A stretch of 5,825 nt of DNA from Planctomycetota bacterium (GTDB lineage: Bacteria > Planctomycetota > Planctomycetia > Isosphaerales > Isosphaeraceae): contig JAJYCH010000341.1 of the NCBI GenBank assembly GCA_021778575.1, positions 1-5,825 of the forward strand, read 5' to 3'. The translations under genes were made by a program, and so were the position numbers. The notes below the pieces were generated by a model. That model saw nothing but the letters and a program-made list of their open reading frames with translations, had not been told where the DNA came from and did not search any database. Below are positions 1 to 5,825 of the stretch, one piece after another. Positions within the stretch are counted from its first letter, which is position 1. Each line of letters opens with the position of its first letter.

Positions 1-3000
1 CGGGCGGCGGCGGACAGGCTGAGGAATCGAGTAGTCGCGTCGTCCCAGCAGGCGGGGGTTGCGCGAAGGAGGGCGGCGGCCAGGGTCAGCCGGGCTTCGT
101 TCTTGGTGTGGTGATAGGTGAGGTCGGCGGGTTCAGGAAGTTGCTCGATCAGTCGGACCGCCCGGAACGGATCGATCAGCGCCAGCGCGGCGAGGAGCGA
201 GGCCAGGTTCGTCTCGGTCGTGGCCAGGGCGCGGTCGGCCAGCGGTTCGACGAAGCTGAGCGCGACGTCACGATCGTAGCGAGCCAGTAGCAGGGCGAGC
301 ACGGCGTCCGCGTGGATCTCGGTTCCCGTTTTCGGGCTATGGAACGACACGGCTCGCCAGAAGAACTCGGGGACCAGGGACGGATCGATCCGCTCGGCGA
401 CCGGCAAGAGCGCCGCGGCCACGGCGGCCGGATCGCGTCGTCCCGCCCGGACCGCCCGCCCGGCGGCGACCTCGGCCAGGCCGTCGAACGCTTCGGACAG
501 CCAGGCCCGGGCCTGGTTTTTCTCCGTCAGGGCGACCGAACGGGCCATCAGCCCGAGCGAGTAGGCGGCCAGGCACGGCTCGTCGGTCCGAGCCCGGGCC
601 AGTAACCGCCGGGCCTGATCCGGCGCGATGGGCCCGAGGATCTGGCAGAACGCCGGGATGCTCGGAGTGAGCGACCGCGAATCCCGGAGCGATTCGAGAA
701 TCCGCGCGGCCTCCGAGGGATGGGCCGGAGCCAGTCGTCGGGCGATCTCGATCCGCGATCGATCAAAAACTCCGGGATCGGTGATCGACTCGGTCAACCG
801 GAGCGCCGACGGCGGATCGATCCGCGCCAGGCAGACGGCGAACGCGACCCGAGCCTGGCCCGACGAACCGACCGGCGCGAGCGATTCGGCGATCGGACGG
901 ATTTCCTCGACCAGCCGGGCCGCTTGCTCCGACTGGCCGAGATCGAGGAGCCGATCGGCCACCCGGGCGAGGCTGGTCACTTGCCGGGTCGGATCGGTGA
1001 TCGACCGGGCGTCCGCCAGGGCTGTCTCGACCCACTCGCGCCGGAGTGCTCGCGACGTTTCGGGAAGATTTTCCACGGCTTCGAGTTCGGCCAGGACGCG
1101 CCACTCGACGTCGTGGATCGACCGGATGATCGTCCGACGATCCGCCGGGGTCTCGGTGGTCGGGCTGCGCGACGCCGCGTGCCGGAGGTGATCGGCCAGC
1201 AAATCGTCGTCGACGACCTTCGTGTCGAGAAGCTGGAGAACCCGCTTCGGATCAACCCTGGCGAGCAGTTCGAGGGTCCGGGTCCTTGTCAGGTGATCGC
1301 CCGCGGTCACGACCTTCTCGGCGTAAGGCCCGAGAATCCGTCGGGCCAGGCTGATCCCACCCAGCGGGACCTTCCGGGAGGTCATCGACCCCAGGGCTGG
1401 TTCGTCGTTCCGGGTCAGCCGGATCTCGACCGAGGATCGTCGCGGGTCGGTTGCCATGCCGAAGTAGCGATAGCCCGCGAGTTCGGCGAACAGGTAATGT
1501 CGGCCGTCGGGAATGTCTTCGAGGCGGAACCGCCCTTGAGCGTCGGTCGTGCTCCGTCGGCAGCACGGACCATCGGCCGAGGTCCGGACGACGACCCCGC
1601 CGATCGGCCGGCCGGATCGGTCGACAACCCGTCCCTCGATCGCCACCCGTCGCCCGTCACGTTCGAGACAGAGGTCAGGAAACGAGGTCGGGCCAGTCCG
1701 GGACGTCCGGAGACCACGAAGCTCGGCGGGAGGGAACCCCTCGGACGTGGCAAAAACCTGATATTCGCGGTCGGGCCGGATCGGCCGAGGAGTGACGTAC
1801 CGCCCCTCGTCGTCGGTCACCAGCGTTTCCGAGCCGGCGAACCGGAGCAGATCGACCGACTCGACCGACCCGCCCGGAGTCCGAGCGATCGACCAGATCC
1901 GGACCGAGGCCCCCGCCAGCGGCTGGCCGTCGAGCGTCCGGACCAGACCCGACGCGACCGTCCCCACGGTCTCGGTCAGTTTCAATTCCAGAGCGGCGGC
2001 CTGGTCGTCCCGGTTCGCGAGGATCCGGACGGTCGAGGCATCGCCGAGTCGGGCGCTCAGGCTCAGCTCGGAATCGCTCGGGACCGGTCGGAGCAGAAAC
2101 GAGCCGTCGCGCTTCGTGGTCGTGCTGACGGACCGAGGAGCCCGGACCCGCCCCTCGATCAGCATCCACGACGCCTCGACCGTCGCACCTTCGACCGGCT
2201 GATTGGCCGGGTCCACCACGACCCCGCGCAGTTCGCGACCGGGCCGGAGTTCGATCCGAGGTAATTCGAACCGGGCGATCGCGGGCGGAACCTCGACCGA
2301 TCTCGGGCCGAGAAATTCGGGAGGGCAGAGATAAGCCTCGGGAACCTTGTCGATCCGGTGGGTCACCAGTCCGGCCGGGACAAACGCTTCATAGCGCCCT
2401 CGGGCATCGGTCACGACCCGGCACGGTTCGGCGGGGCCGGAAGGGACGACCAGGACCGTCACGCCGGCGATCGGCCGCCCATCCATGGCGTCGACCGCGA
2501 ACCCTTCGACCCGAACCCCACGGCGGAGCGGGATCTCGACGGCCAGCTCGCGCCCGGGTTCGAGCGTCCGGCGGATCGCTCGGGCGGGCAGGTCGGGCGA
2601 ACCGTCGCGCGGTTGAACGCGAACGGTCAAGGCCCCCGAGGCGATCGAGGGGATCACGAACCGCCCATCGGGGTCGGTCACGACCTCGGCGAGTCCACTG
2701 TTCGAACCGCCGCGACGGTCGGCCGATTCGACCCGGATCATCAAGCCGCCGAACGACTTCGGATCATCCGAGACCACCCGCCCGCTCACCCGGCCGACGG
2801 CGACCAGGGTCACCGACCGCGACCCAACCGGAGCCAGTCCATCGATCGTGGGAAACTCGCGGACCTGGATGCCGAAGCCGGGGCCTTCGACCGCGACGGC
2901 GATCAACTCTTCAGGGAAAACTCCGTCGAGAACGGCTCGGCCTTCGCCGTCGGTCCAGCATTCGAGCCGGCTGGCGACCGGCTCGGGAATCCGCCGACAG

Positions 3001-3434
3001 GTCCGGGCGATGATCCGAGGGGTGATTCGCGCCCGAGCAATCGGCCGACCATCCGGCCCGGCCACGACGACCGCCGCGCCATCCGGAGAGCCCAGTCGAA
3101 CCTGGAGCGGCTCGCCATCGAGCGCCCGATCATCGAGCGGAATCGAGCCGACGACCGAACCATCCGCCACCGCCCAGACCGTCGGTCGGTCACCGCAAGA
3201 ACAGGGCTCGGTCAGCCGGACGACAAACCGACCGTCACGATCCGAGCGGGTCTGGCCAATCACGAGGCCCGCCCGATTCTCGCGGCCGCCGCTCGACACG
3301 AAGACCTCGGCATTGGCGACGGGTCGGCCCTCGGGTCCGACGACCACGCCGGTCAACGGAACCGTTCGGGCGACGTCCTCTCCCGCTCCGACTATTGTCA
3401 GAGAAACGAGAAAGACGAGCGAGGTCGCCAACAT
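1..3434 (-). CDS. Large exported protein with carboxypeptidase-regulatory-like repeats and a C-terminal helical repeat region (3' end outside window)
   Basis: The frame stays open from ATG at 3434 to the left edge (1144 codons plus two bases), so the C-terminus is missing. Residues 1-18 look like a short signal peptide, with a hydrophobic core (LVFLVSLTIVGAG) and a likely cut after VGA, so the protein is probably periplasmic or extracellular. About seven beta-sandwich modules follow, near residues 25-75, 117-188, 210-275, 305-352, 400-465, 490-563 and 597-672. Each has a G-x-V-V-x-x-x-G-x-P-h-x-x-A-x-V strand pair and then T-D-x-x-G-R-F/Y, the hallmark of the carboxypeptidase regulatory-like (transthyretin-like) fold. 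From about residue 720 the protein turns helical, with recurring I-D-P-x-x-A-x-R-L motifs. No protease or other catalytic motif is visible. Such modules usually serve adhesion, sugar binding or scaffolding, but the function here is unknown. The start is supported by GGGAG eight bases upstream and by the absence of any in-frame ATG, GTG or TTG for at least 160 bases upstream. The gene call is firm; the role is not. Confidence 0.9.
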   Translation of the reverse strand, partial: MLATSLVFLVSLTIVGAGEDVARTVPLTGVVVGPEGRPVANAEVFVSSGGRENRAGLVIGQTRSDRDGRFVVRLTEPCSCGDRPTVWAVADGSVVGSIPLDDRALDGEPLQVRLGSPDGAAVVVAGPDGRPIARARITPRIIARTCRRIPEPVASRLECWTDGEGRAVLDGVFPEELIAVAVEGPGFGIQVREFPTIDGLAPVGSRSVTLVAVGRVSGRVVSDDPKSFGGLMIRVESADRRGGSNSGLAEVVTDPDGRFVIPSIASGALTVRVQPRDGSPDLPARAIRRTLEPGRELAVEIPLRRGVRVEGFAVDAMDGRPIAGVTVLVVPSGPAEPCRVVTDARGRYEAFVPAGLVTHRIDKVPEAYLCPPEFLGPRSVEVPPAIARFELPRIELRPGRELRGVVVDPANQPVEGATVEASWMLIEGRVRAPRSVSTTTKRDGSFLLRPVPSDSELSLSARLGDASTVRILANRDDQAAALELKLTETVGTVASGLVRTLDGQPLAGASVRIWSIARTPGGSVESVDLLRFAGSETLVTDDEGRYVTPRPIRPDREYQVFATSEGFPPAELRGLRTSRTGPTSFPDLCLERDGRRVAIEGRVVDRSGRPIGGVVVRTSADGPCCRRSTTDAQGRFRLEDIPDGRHYLFAELAGYRYFGMATDPRRSSVEIRLTRNDEPALGSMTSRKVPLGGISLARRILGPYAEKVVTAGDHLTRTRTLELLARVDPKRVLQLLDTKVVDDDLLADHLRHAASRSPTTETPADRRTIIRSIHDVEWRVLAELEAVENLPETSRALRREWVETALADARSITDPTRQVTSLARVADRLLDLGQSEQAARLVEEIRPIAESLAPVGSSGQARVAFAVCLARIDPPSALRLTESITDPGVFDRSRIEIARRLAPAHPSEAARILESLRDSRSLTPSIPAFCQILGPIAPDQARRLLARARTDEPCLAAYSLGLMARSVALTEKNQARAWLSEAFDGLAEVAAGRAVRAGRRDPAAVAAALLPVAERIDPSLVPEFFWRAVSFHSPKTGTEIHADAVLALLLARYDRDVALSFVEPLADRALATTETNLASLLAALALIDPFRAVRLIEQLPEPADLTYHHTKNEARLTLAAALLRATPACWDDATTRFLSLSAAA

Positions 3435-3442
3435 GGCCGGAA

Positions 3443-3447
3443 CTCCC
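3443..3447 (-). promoter_or_regulatory. Ribosome binding site of the large exported protein
   Basis: GGGAG on the minus strand lies eight bases before the ATG at 3434. It is a partial Shine-Dalgarno match at normal spacing. It decides the start because the frame stays open upstream without another start codon. Confidence 0.6.
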
Positions 3448-3569
3448 GAGGTCGCCTTGGAATCGGAGCGACGATTGGTGGCAAAGGGGGGATCGGACGG
3501 GATAGGAGGGAGGGAAGTTCCTATTCCAGAGGAGAAAGGATTTCGAGCGCCGACCTCGACCGACCCGGC

Positions 3570-3584
3570 GACGAAAAATTCGTC
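3570..3584. repeat. 15-bp inverted repeat (6-bp arms, AAA centre)
   Basis: GACGAA and TTCGTC are perfect reverse complements separated by AAA. The repeat lies about 135 bases upstream of the large gene's start codon. Its size and symmetry would suit a regulator binding site or a small leader hairpin. A chance match is also possible. Confidence 0.35.
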
Positions 3585-3620
3585 CTCTGAAAGGAGATAC
3601 GCGACTTTTGGACGTCACCA

Positions 3621-3634
3621 CGAGAGAAATCTCG
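3621..3634. repeat. 14-bp inverted repeat with GAAA loop on the plus strand
   Basis: CGAGA and TCTCG are perfect complements around GAAA, which would be a stable tetraloop if the plus strand were transcribed (TTTC in the minus-strand leader). Its right arm overlaps CGGACA (3633-3638), which can instead pair with TGTCCG (3663-3668), so two mutually exclusive stems are possible. No attenuator logic or leader peptide was recognised. Confidence 0.3.
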
Positions 3635-3731
3635 GACAACAAGAAAAAAATCGGCACGAGCCTGTCCGACGGTTGAATCAAAGCCCGGCGAAACGAGAAA
3701 GTTCCATGGAGTACGGGTGAGGGTCAACGAG

Positions 3732-3755
3732 CCCCACCACGCATTGATGGTGGGG
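3732..3755 (-). terminator. Strong hairpin just past the Pmp3-like gene, probable terminator
   Basis: CCCCACCA (3732-3739) and TGGTGGGG (3748-3755) form a perfect 8-bp, mostly G-C stem around an 8-base loop. The hairpin begins 24 bases past the stop codon of the minus-strand Pmp3-like gene, where a terminator is expected. There is no T run directly after it on the minus strand, and only TTT on the plus side, so it is not a textbook intrinsic terminator. It could instead be a transcript-end stabiliser or a dispersed palindromic repeat. Confidence 0.45.
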
Positions 3756-3779
3756 TTTGCGGCTTCCTGAATTCTTGAT

Positions 3780-4025
3780 TCACGAGCGGATGACCGGGAT
3801 CGGCTCGACGGTCTGGACGAACTCCCGGGTTTCGACGGCGGCGTTCCTTTCGCCGACGACGCGGAACGCCCAGAGGATCAGGAAGAAGTCGAGCAGCGCC
3901 CCGATCCCGTTATCGATCCAGTCGATCGCCAGGGCGAAGAGAGCCAGGCTGGCAATGGCCTGGAACCAGCGTCGGCAGAGCACGAGAGCCAGCGGCGGAC
4001 AAAGCACGGCGGTCAGGTAGCGCAT
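3780..4025 (-). CDS. Small membrane protein resembling the YqaE/Pmp3 family
   Basis: This is a complete 81-residue protein. It opens with MRYLTAVLCPPLALVLCRR and continues WFQAIASLALFALAIDW, closely resembling the M-R-x-L-L-A-h-h-x-P-P-L-A-V start and F-Q-A-h-x-x-L first-loop/second-helix pattern of YqaE/Pmp3 proteins. Those are small two-helix inner-membrane proteins linked in other organisms to membrane potential and salt or cold stress. Two hydrophobic segments are visible, about residues 3-17 and 21-54. The family's usual W-I-P-G turn reads W-I-D-N-G here, and Asp35, Asp38 and Asp46 sit within the second segment. A polar tail (residues 55-81) makes it longer than the usual 50-60 residues. 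The frame extends upstream to an ATG at 4133, but the start at 4025 is preferred because AAAGGAGGTG lies just ahead of it and because the family begins at this MRYL. It may be only a distant relative; the gene itself is very likely real. Confidence 0.8.
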   Translation of the reverse strand: MRYLTAVLCPPLALVLCRRWFQAIASLALFALAIDWIDNGIGALLDFFLILWAFRVVGERNAAVETREFVQTVEPIPVIRS

Positions 4026-4030
4026 GGTCC

Positions 4031-4040
4031 CACCTCCTTT
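4031..4040 (-). promoter_or_regulatory. Near-consensus ribosome binding site of the Pmp3-like gene
   Basis: AAAGGAGGTG on the minus strand is complementary to the 16S rRNA 3' end over its AGGAGGTG core and lies about seven bases from the ATG at 4025. It is much stronger than the site before the large exported gene. It fixes the start at 4025 rather than at the longer in-frame option. Confidence 0.85.
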
Positions 4041-4212
4041 ATTGGTGGACAGAAGTAGATTCGCCGCCGGCCGATCAAGCTTGGAAGATTTTGCTCCGAT
4101 CGGCTCGGAAATCGCTTCGGCCCGACCCGTCAAGCCGGCTGCCCGCTTTCTGAGCGAATTGGCTCGATTTGCCTGGTATTCGGGCAGTCGTTAGGGATCG
4201 TCCGATTATTAC

Positions 4213-4241
4213 TTGTGGTTAAGCCCGTTCTGGATTAGGTT
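4213..4241 (+). promoter_or_regulatory. Possible promoter of the ATP-grasp gene
   Basis: TTGTGG (4213-4218) and TAGGTT (4236-4241) are separated by 17 bases, the ideal sigma-70 spacing, in the most AT-rich part of the spacer about 105 bases before the chosen ATG. The -10 match is poor, and planctomycete promoters are not well described by the E. coli consensus, so this is only a candidate. Confidence 0.2.
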
Positions 4242-4347
4242 TAGCGTCTGGGGCTGGGTCGTGGTGCGTGATTTGCTCACCCGTCCCGGCCATCGGATCT
4301 CAGCGGAGCGACCCGGGGTCGATCAGACCTCTGGTGACGGGGCCTTC

Positions 4348-5825
4348 ATGGTGTCGACGCATTCCGGTTCGAGCGCGAGCCTTTTCGACGGCTACACCCT
4401 GACGGGCTACGACGAGATGTTCGCCGCTCCGGGTAGGCCCCGCGCGCACTACGCGGCGCTGCATCACCGGCTCGGCCAGCTCGGGTCAGAGGAGCTGGAG
4501 CACCGCCATCGCGCGGCCGACCTGATGATGCGCCATCAGGGGATCACTTTCACCGTCTACGGACGCGACCAGGGGGTCGAGCGGATCATCCCGTTCGACC
4601 CGATCCCTCGACTCGTCGCCGCCGACGAGTGGGACCGGATCGAGCGCGGACTCAAGCAGCGAGTCCGGGCGCTCAACCTGTTCATTCACGACGTCTACCA
4701 CGACCGCCTGATCCTTCGCGATCGCGTCTTGCCTCCCGAGATGATCCTCGGAGCCTCGGCCTATCGTCGCGAATGCGTTGGACTTCGGGTTCCCAAGGAT
4801 ATCTACATCCACATCTCGGGGATCGACCTGATCCGCGACGCCTCGGGCGAGTACCTGGTTCTCGAAGACAACGGTCGGACCCCGTCCGGCGTCAGCTACG
4901 TCCTGAAGAACCGCCAGGTGATGAAGCAGGCCTTCCCCGGCCTGTTCGAACAATATAACGTCCGCGCGGTCGATGATTACGCCTCGAACCTGCTGGCGAT
5001 GCTCCGCCACATCGCGCCGCCGGGCTCGGACGACCCGACCATCGTCGTCCTGACGCCGGGCGTCTATAACTCGGCCTATTACGAGCACAGCTTTCTCGCC
5101 CGCCAGATGGGCGTCGAACTCGTCGAAGGGCGCGACCTGTTCTTCGATGGCGGCCAGATCTTCATGAGGACCACCCAGGGGCCGAAACGGGTCGACGTGA
5201 TCTACCGGCGGGTCGATGACGACTTCCTCGATCCGCTCACCTTCCGTCGCGATAGCCAGCTTGGTGTCGCCGGTCTGATCGCGTCGTACCGGTCGGGGCA
5301 GATCGGCCTGGCGAATGCCCTGGGAACCGGAGTGGCCGACGACAAGGGGATCTATCCGTTCGTCCCCGACATCATTCGCTACTATCTCCGCGAAGACCCG
5401 ATTCTCGCCAACGTCGAGACCTTCCGCGCCGCCATCCCGGCGCAGAAGCAGCACATCCTGGCGAACCTCGACAAGCTGGTGGTCAAGACGGTCGACGGCT
5501 CGGGAGGTTACGGGATGCTGATCGGACCGGCCTCGACGCTCGAACAGCGCGAGGAATTCGCCCGGAAGATCGAAGCCAACCCGCGCGGTTATATCGGTCA
5601 ACCGACCATCGCCCTGAGCCAGCACCCGACGTACGTCGACGGCCGGCTCGAAGGGCGGCACGTCGACCTCCGTCCGTTCATCCTGTATGGCGAAGAGATC
5701 AAGGTCCTGGCCGGCGGGTTGACCCGCGTGGCCTTGCCCCGAGGGAGCCTGGTCGTGAACAGCTCGCAAGGGGGCGGGACCAAGGACACCTGGGTTCTCC
5801 GAGGGGCACCGCCGGCCCCCGGCTC
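4348..5825 (+). CDS. Circularly permuted ATP-grasp protein, DUF404/DUF407 type (C-terminus outside window)
   Basis: 492 residues are visible and the frame is still open at the right edge; only a short C-terminal stretch should be missing. The order of motifs fits the family of cytoplasmic ATP-grasp proteins with a permuted fold. It starts with F-D-G-Y (13-16) and Y-D-E-M-F (21-25), then QGITFTVYG (64-72), ERIIPFDPIPR (78-88), ALNLFIHDVYHD (108-119), VLEDNGRTPSGVSYVL (171-186), VVLTPGVYNSAYYEH (233-247), the nucleotide-binding VVKTVDGSGGYGML (378-391, probable ATP-contacting Lys380), NPRGYIGQP (411-419), DLRPFILYGEEIKVLAGG (440-457) and VVNSSQGGGTKDTW (469-482). ATP-grasp enzymes join a carboxylate to an amine through an acyl-phosphate; the substrate of this family is not known, but a peptide or amide ligase role is predicted. 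Relatives usually sit upstream of alpha-E and transglutaminase-like genes. The ATG at 4348 is chosen because the family's conserved region begins about 12 residues later; its ribosome site (GACGGGG) is weak, and GTG at 4261 is an alternative. Confidence 0.93.
   Translation, partial: MVSTHSGSSASLFDGYTLTGYDEMFAAPGRPRAHYAALHHRLGQLGSEELEHRHRAADLMMRHQGITFTVYGRDQGVERIIPFDPIPRLVAADEWDRIERGLKQRVRALNLFIHDVYHDRLILRDRVLPPEMILGASAYRRECVGLRVPKDIYIHISGIDLIRDASGEYLVLEDNGRTPSGVSYVLKNRQVMKQAFPGLFEQYNVRAVDDYASNLLAMLRHIAPPGSDDPTIVVLTPGVYNSAYYEHSFLARQMGVELVEGRDLFFDGGQIFMRTTQGPKRVDVIYRRVDDDFLDPLTFRRDSQLGVAGLIASYRSGQIGLANALGTGVADDKGIYPFVPDIIRYYLREDPILANVETFRAAIPAQKQHILANLDKLVVKTVDGSGGYGMLIGPASTLEQREEFARKIEANPRGYIGQPTIALSQHPTYVDGRLEGRHVDLRPFILYGEEIKVLAGGLTRVALPRGSLVVNSSQGGGTKDTWVLRGAPPAPG

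Larger units (their letters stand above)
3435..3779. other. Non-coding spacer between the Pmp3-like gene and the large exported protein
   Basis: I see no convincing gene in these 345 bases. Short open frames here are low-complexity and rich in Arg and Ser, with no ribosome site or family resemblance. Read on the minus strand, the spacer contains in order a strong hairpin (3732-3755), a run of seven T (3644-3650) preceded by a weak 4-bp stem (TCGG/CCGA, 3651-3654 with 3666-3669), two compact inverted repeats (3621-3634 and 3570-3584), and pyrimidine-rich stretches down to about 3486. It should contain the promoter of the large gene, but I found no -35/-10 pair I would defend. The AT-richer stretch at about 3570-3660 is the likeliest place. 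Confidence 0.6.
4026..4347. other. Divergent intergenic region between the Pmp3-like and ATP-grasp genes
   Basis: These 322 bases must contain promoters for both divergent genes. The stretch 4195-4245 is clearly richer in A and T than the coding DNA, and a possible plus-strand promoter lies there. No strong terminator, RNA gene or long repeat is visible. The plus-strand ATP-grasp frame is open from just after a TAG at 4192-4194, so a short N-terminal extension into this region cannot be fully excluded. Confidence 0.6.

Noticed and set aside
312..605. 97-codon plus-strand open frame near the left edge
   Set aside because: It is antisense to the helical repeat region of the large exported gene, and its composition is that of a shadow.
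720..2264. 514-codon open frame on the plus strand
   Set aside because: It lies wholly antisense to the large exported gene. Its translation is rich in Arg, Asp, Gly and Pro with no domain pattern, typical of an opposite-strand shadow in high-GC DNA.
2358..3590. 410-codon open frame on the plus strand
   Set aside because: It is antisense to the N-terminal part of the large exported gene and has the same low-complexity Arg/Asp-rich composition, while the minus-strand frame shows clear beta-module motifs.
3235..3681. 148-codon minus-strand open frame overlapping the start of the large exported gene
   Set aside because: It is in a different frame from the signal peptide and beta modules, is very rich in Arg and Ser, and shows no domain or convincing ribosome site.
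2848..3720. 290-codon open frame on the plus strand reaching into the spacer
   Set aside because: It is mostly antisense to the large gene, rich in Ser, Arg and Pro, and has no recognisable motif.
3521..3727. 68-codon minus-strand open frame inside the spacer
   Set aside because: No ribosome binding site or family resemblance was seen, and it runs through the inverted repeats of the spacer.
3757..4020. 87-codon plus-strand open frame opposite the Pmp3-like gene
   Set aside because: The minus-strand gene has a near-perfect Shine-Dalgarno sequence and clear membrane segments. The plus-strand product is Arg/Ser-rich with no motif.
4486..5769. 427-codon open frame on the minus strand
   Set aside because: It is antisense to the strongly conserved ATP-grasp gene, and its Asp/Val/Arg-rich composition is the mirror of that gene's codons.

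Overview
This is a high-GC window with three protein-coding genes: one complete small gene and two large ones cut by the window edges. No RNA genes, CRISPR arrays, insertion sequences or other mobile elements were seen. The GC-rich codon use, the long exported protein built from carboxypeptidase-regulatory-like beta modules fused to a helical region, and the wide spacing of the genes suggest a planctomycete, perhaps of the Isosphaeraceae. That assignment is an inference from style, not from a marker gene.

Layout. Positions 1-3434 (minus) hold the first 1144 residues of a very large secreted or periplasmic protein: a signal peptide, about seven beta-sandwich modules, then a helical repeat region that runs off the left edge. 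Positions 3435-3779 are a non-coding spacer that would contain this gene's upstream region. It holds a strong 8-bp hairpin and several smaller inverted repeats. Positions 3780-4025 (minus) encode an 81-residue membrane protein resembling the YqaE/Pmp3 family, behind a near-perfect Shine-Dalgarno sequence. Positions 4026-4347 are a divergent intergenic region. Positions 4348-5825 (plus) encode almost all of a circularly permuted ATP-grasp protein (DUF404/DUF407 type), cut near its C-terminus by the right edge.

How they relate. The two minus-strand genes share a direction but are separated by 345 bases with a hairpin between them, so they are probably independent units. The ATP-grasp gene is transcribed away from them. 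In many bacteria this type of ATP-grasp gene is followed by an alpha-E (DUF403) gene and a transglutaminase-like protease gene, in a cluster predicted to make and process a small peptide or amide-linked product. Those partners would lie past position 5825. Nothing visible links the three genes in one pathway. I do not see a clearly new system. The most unusual items are the beta-module/alpha-solenoid fusion and the atypical acidic Pmp3-like protein.
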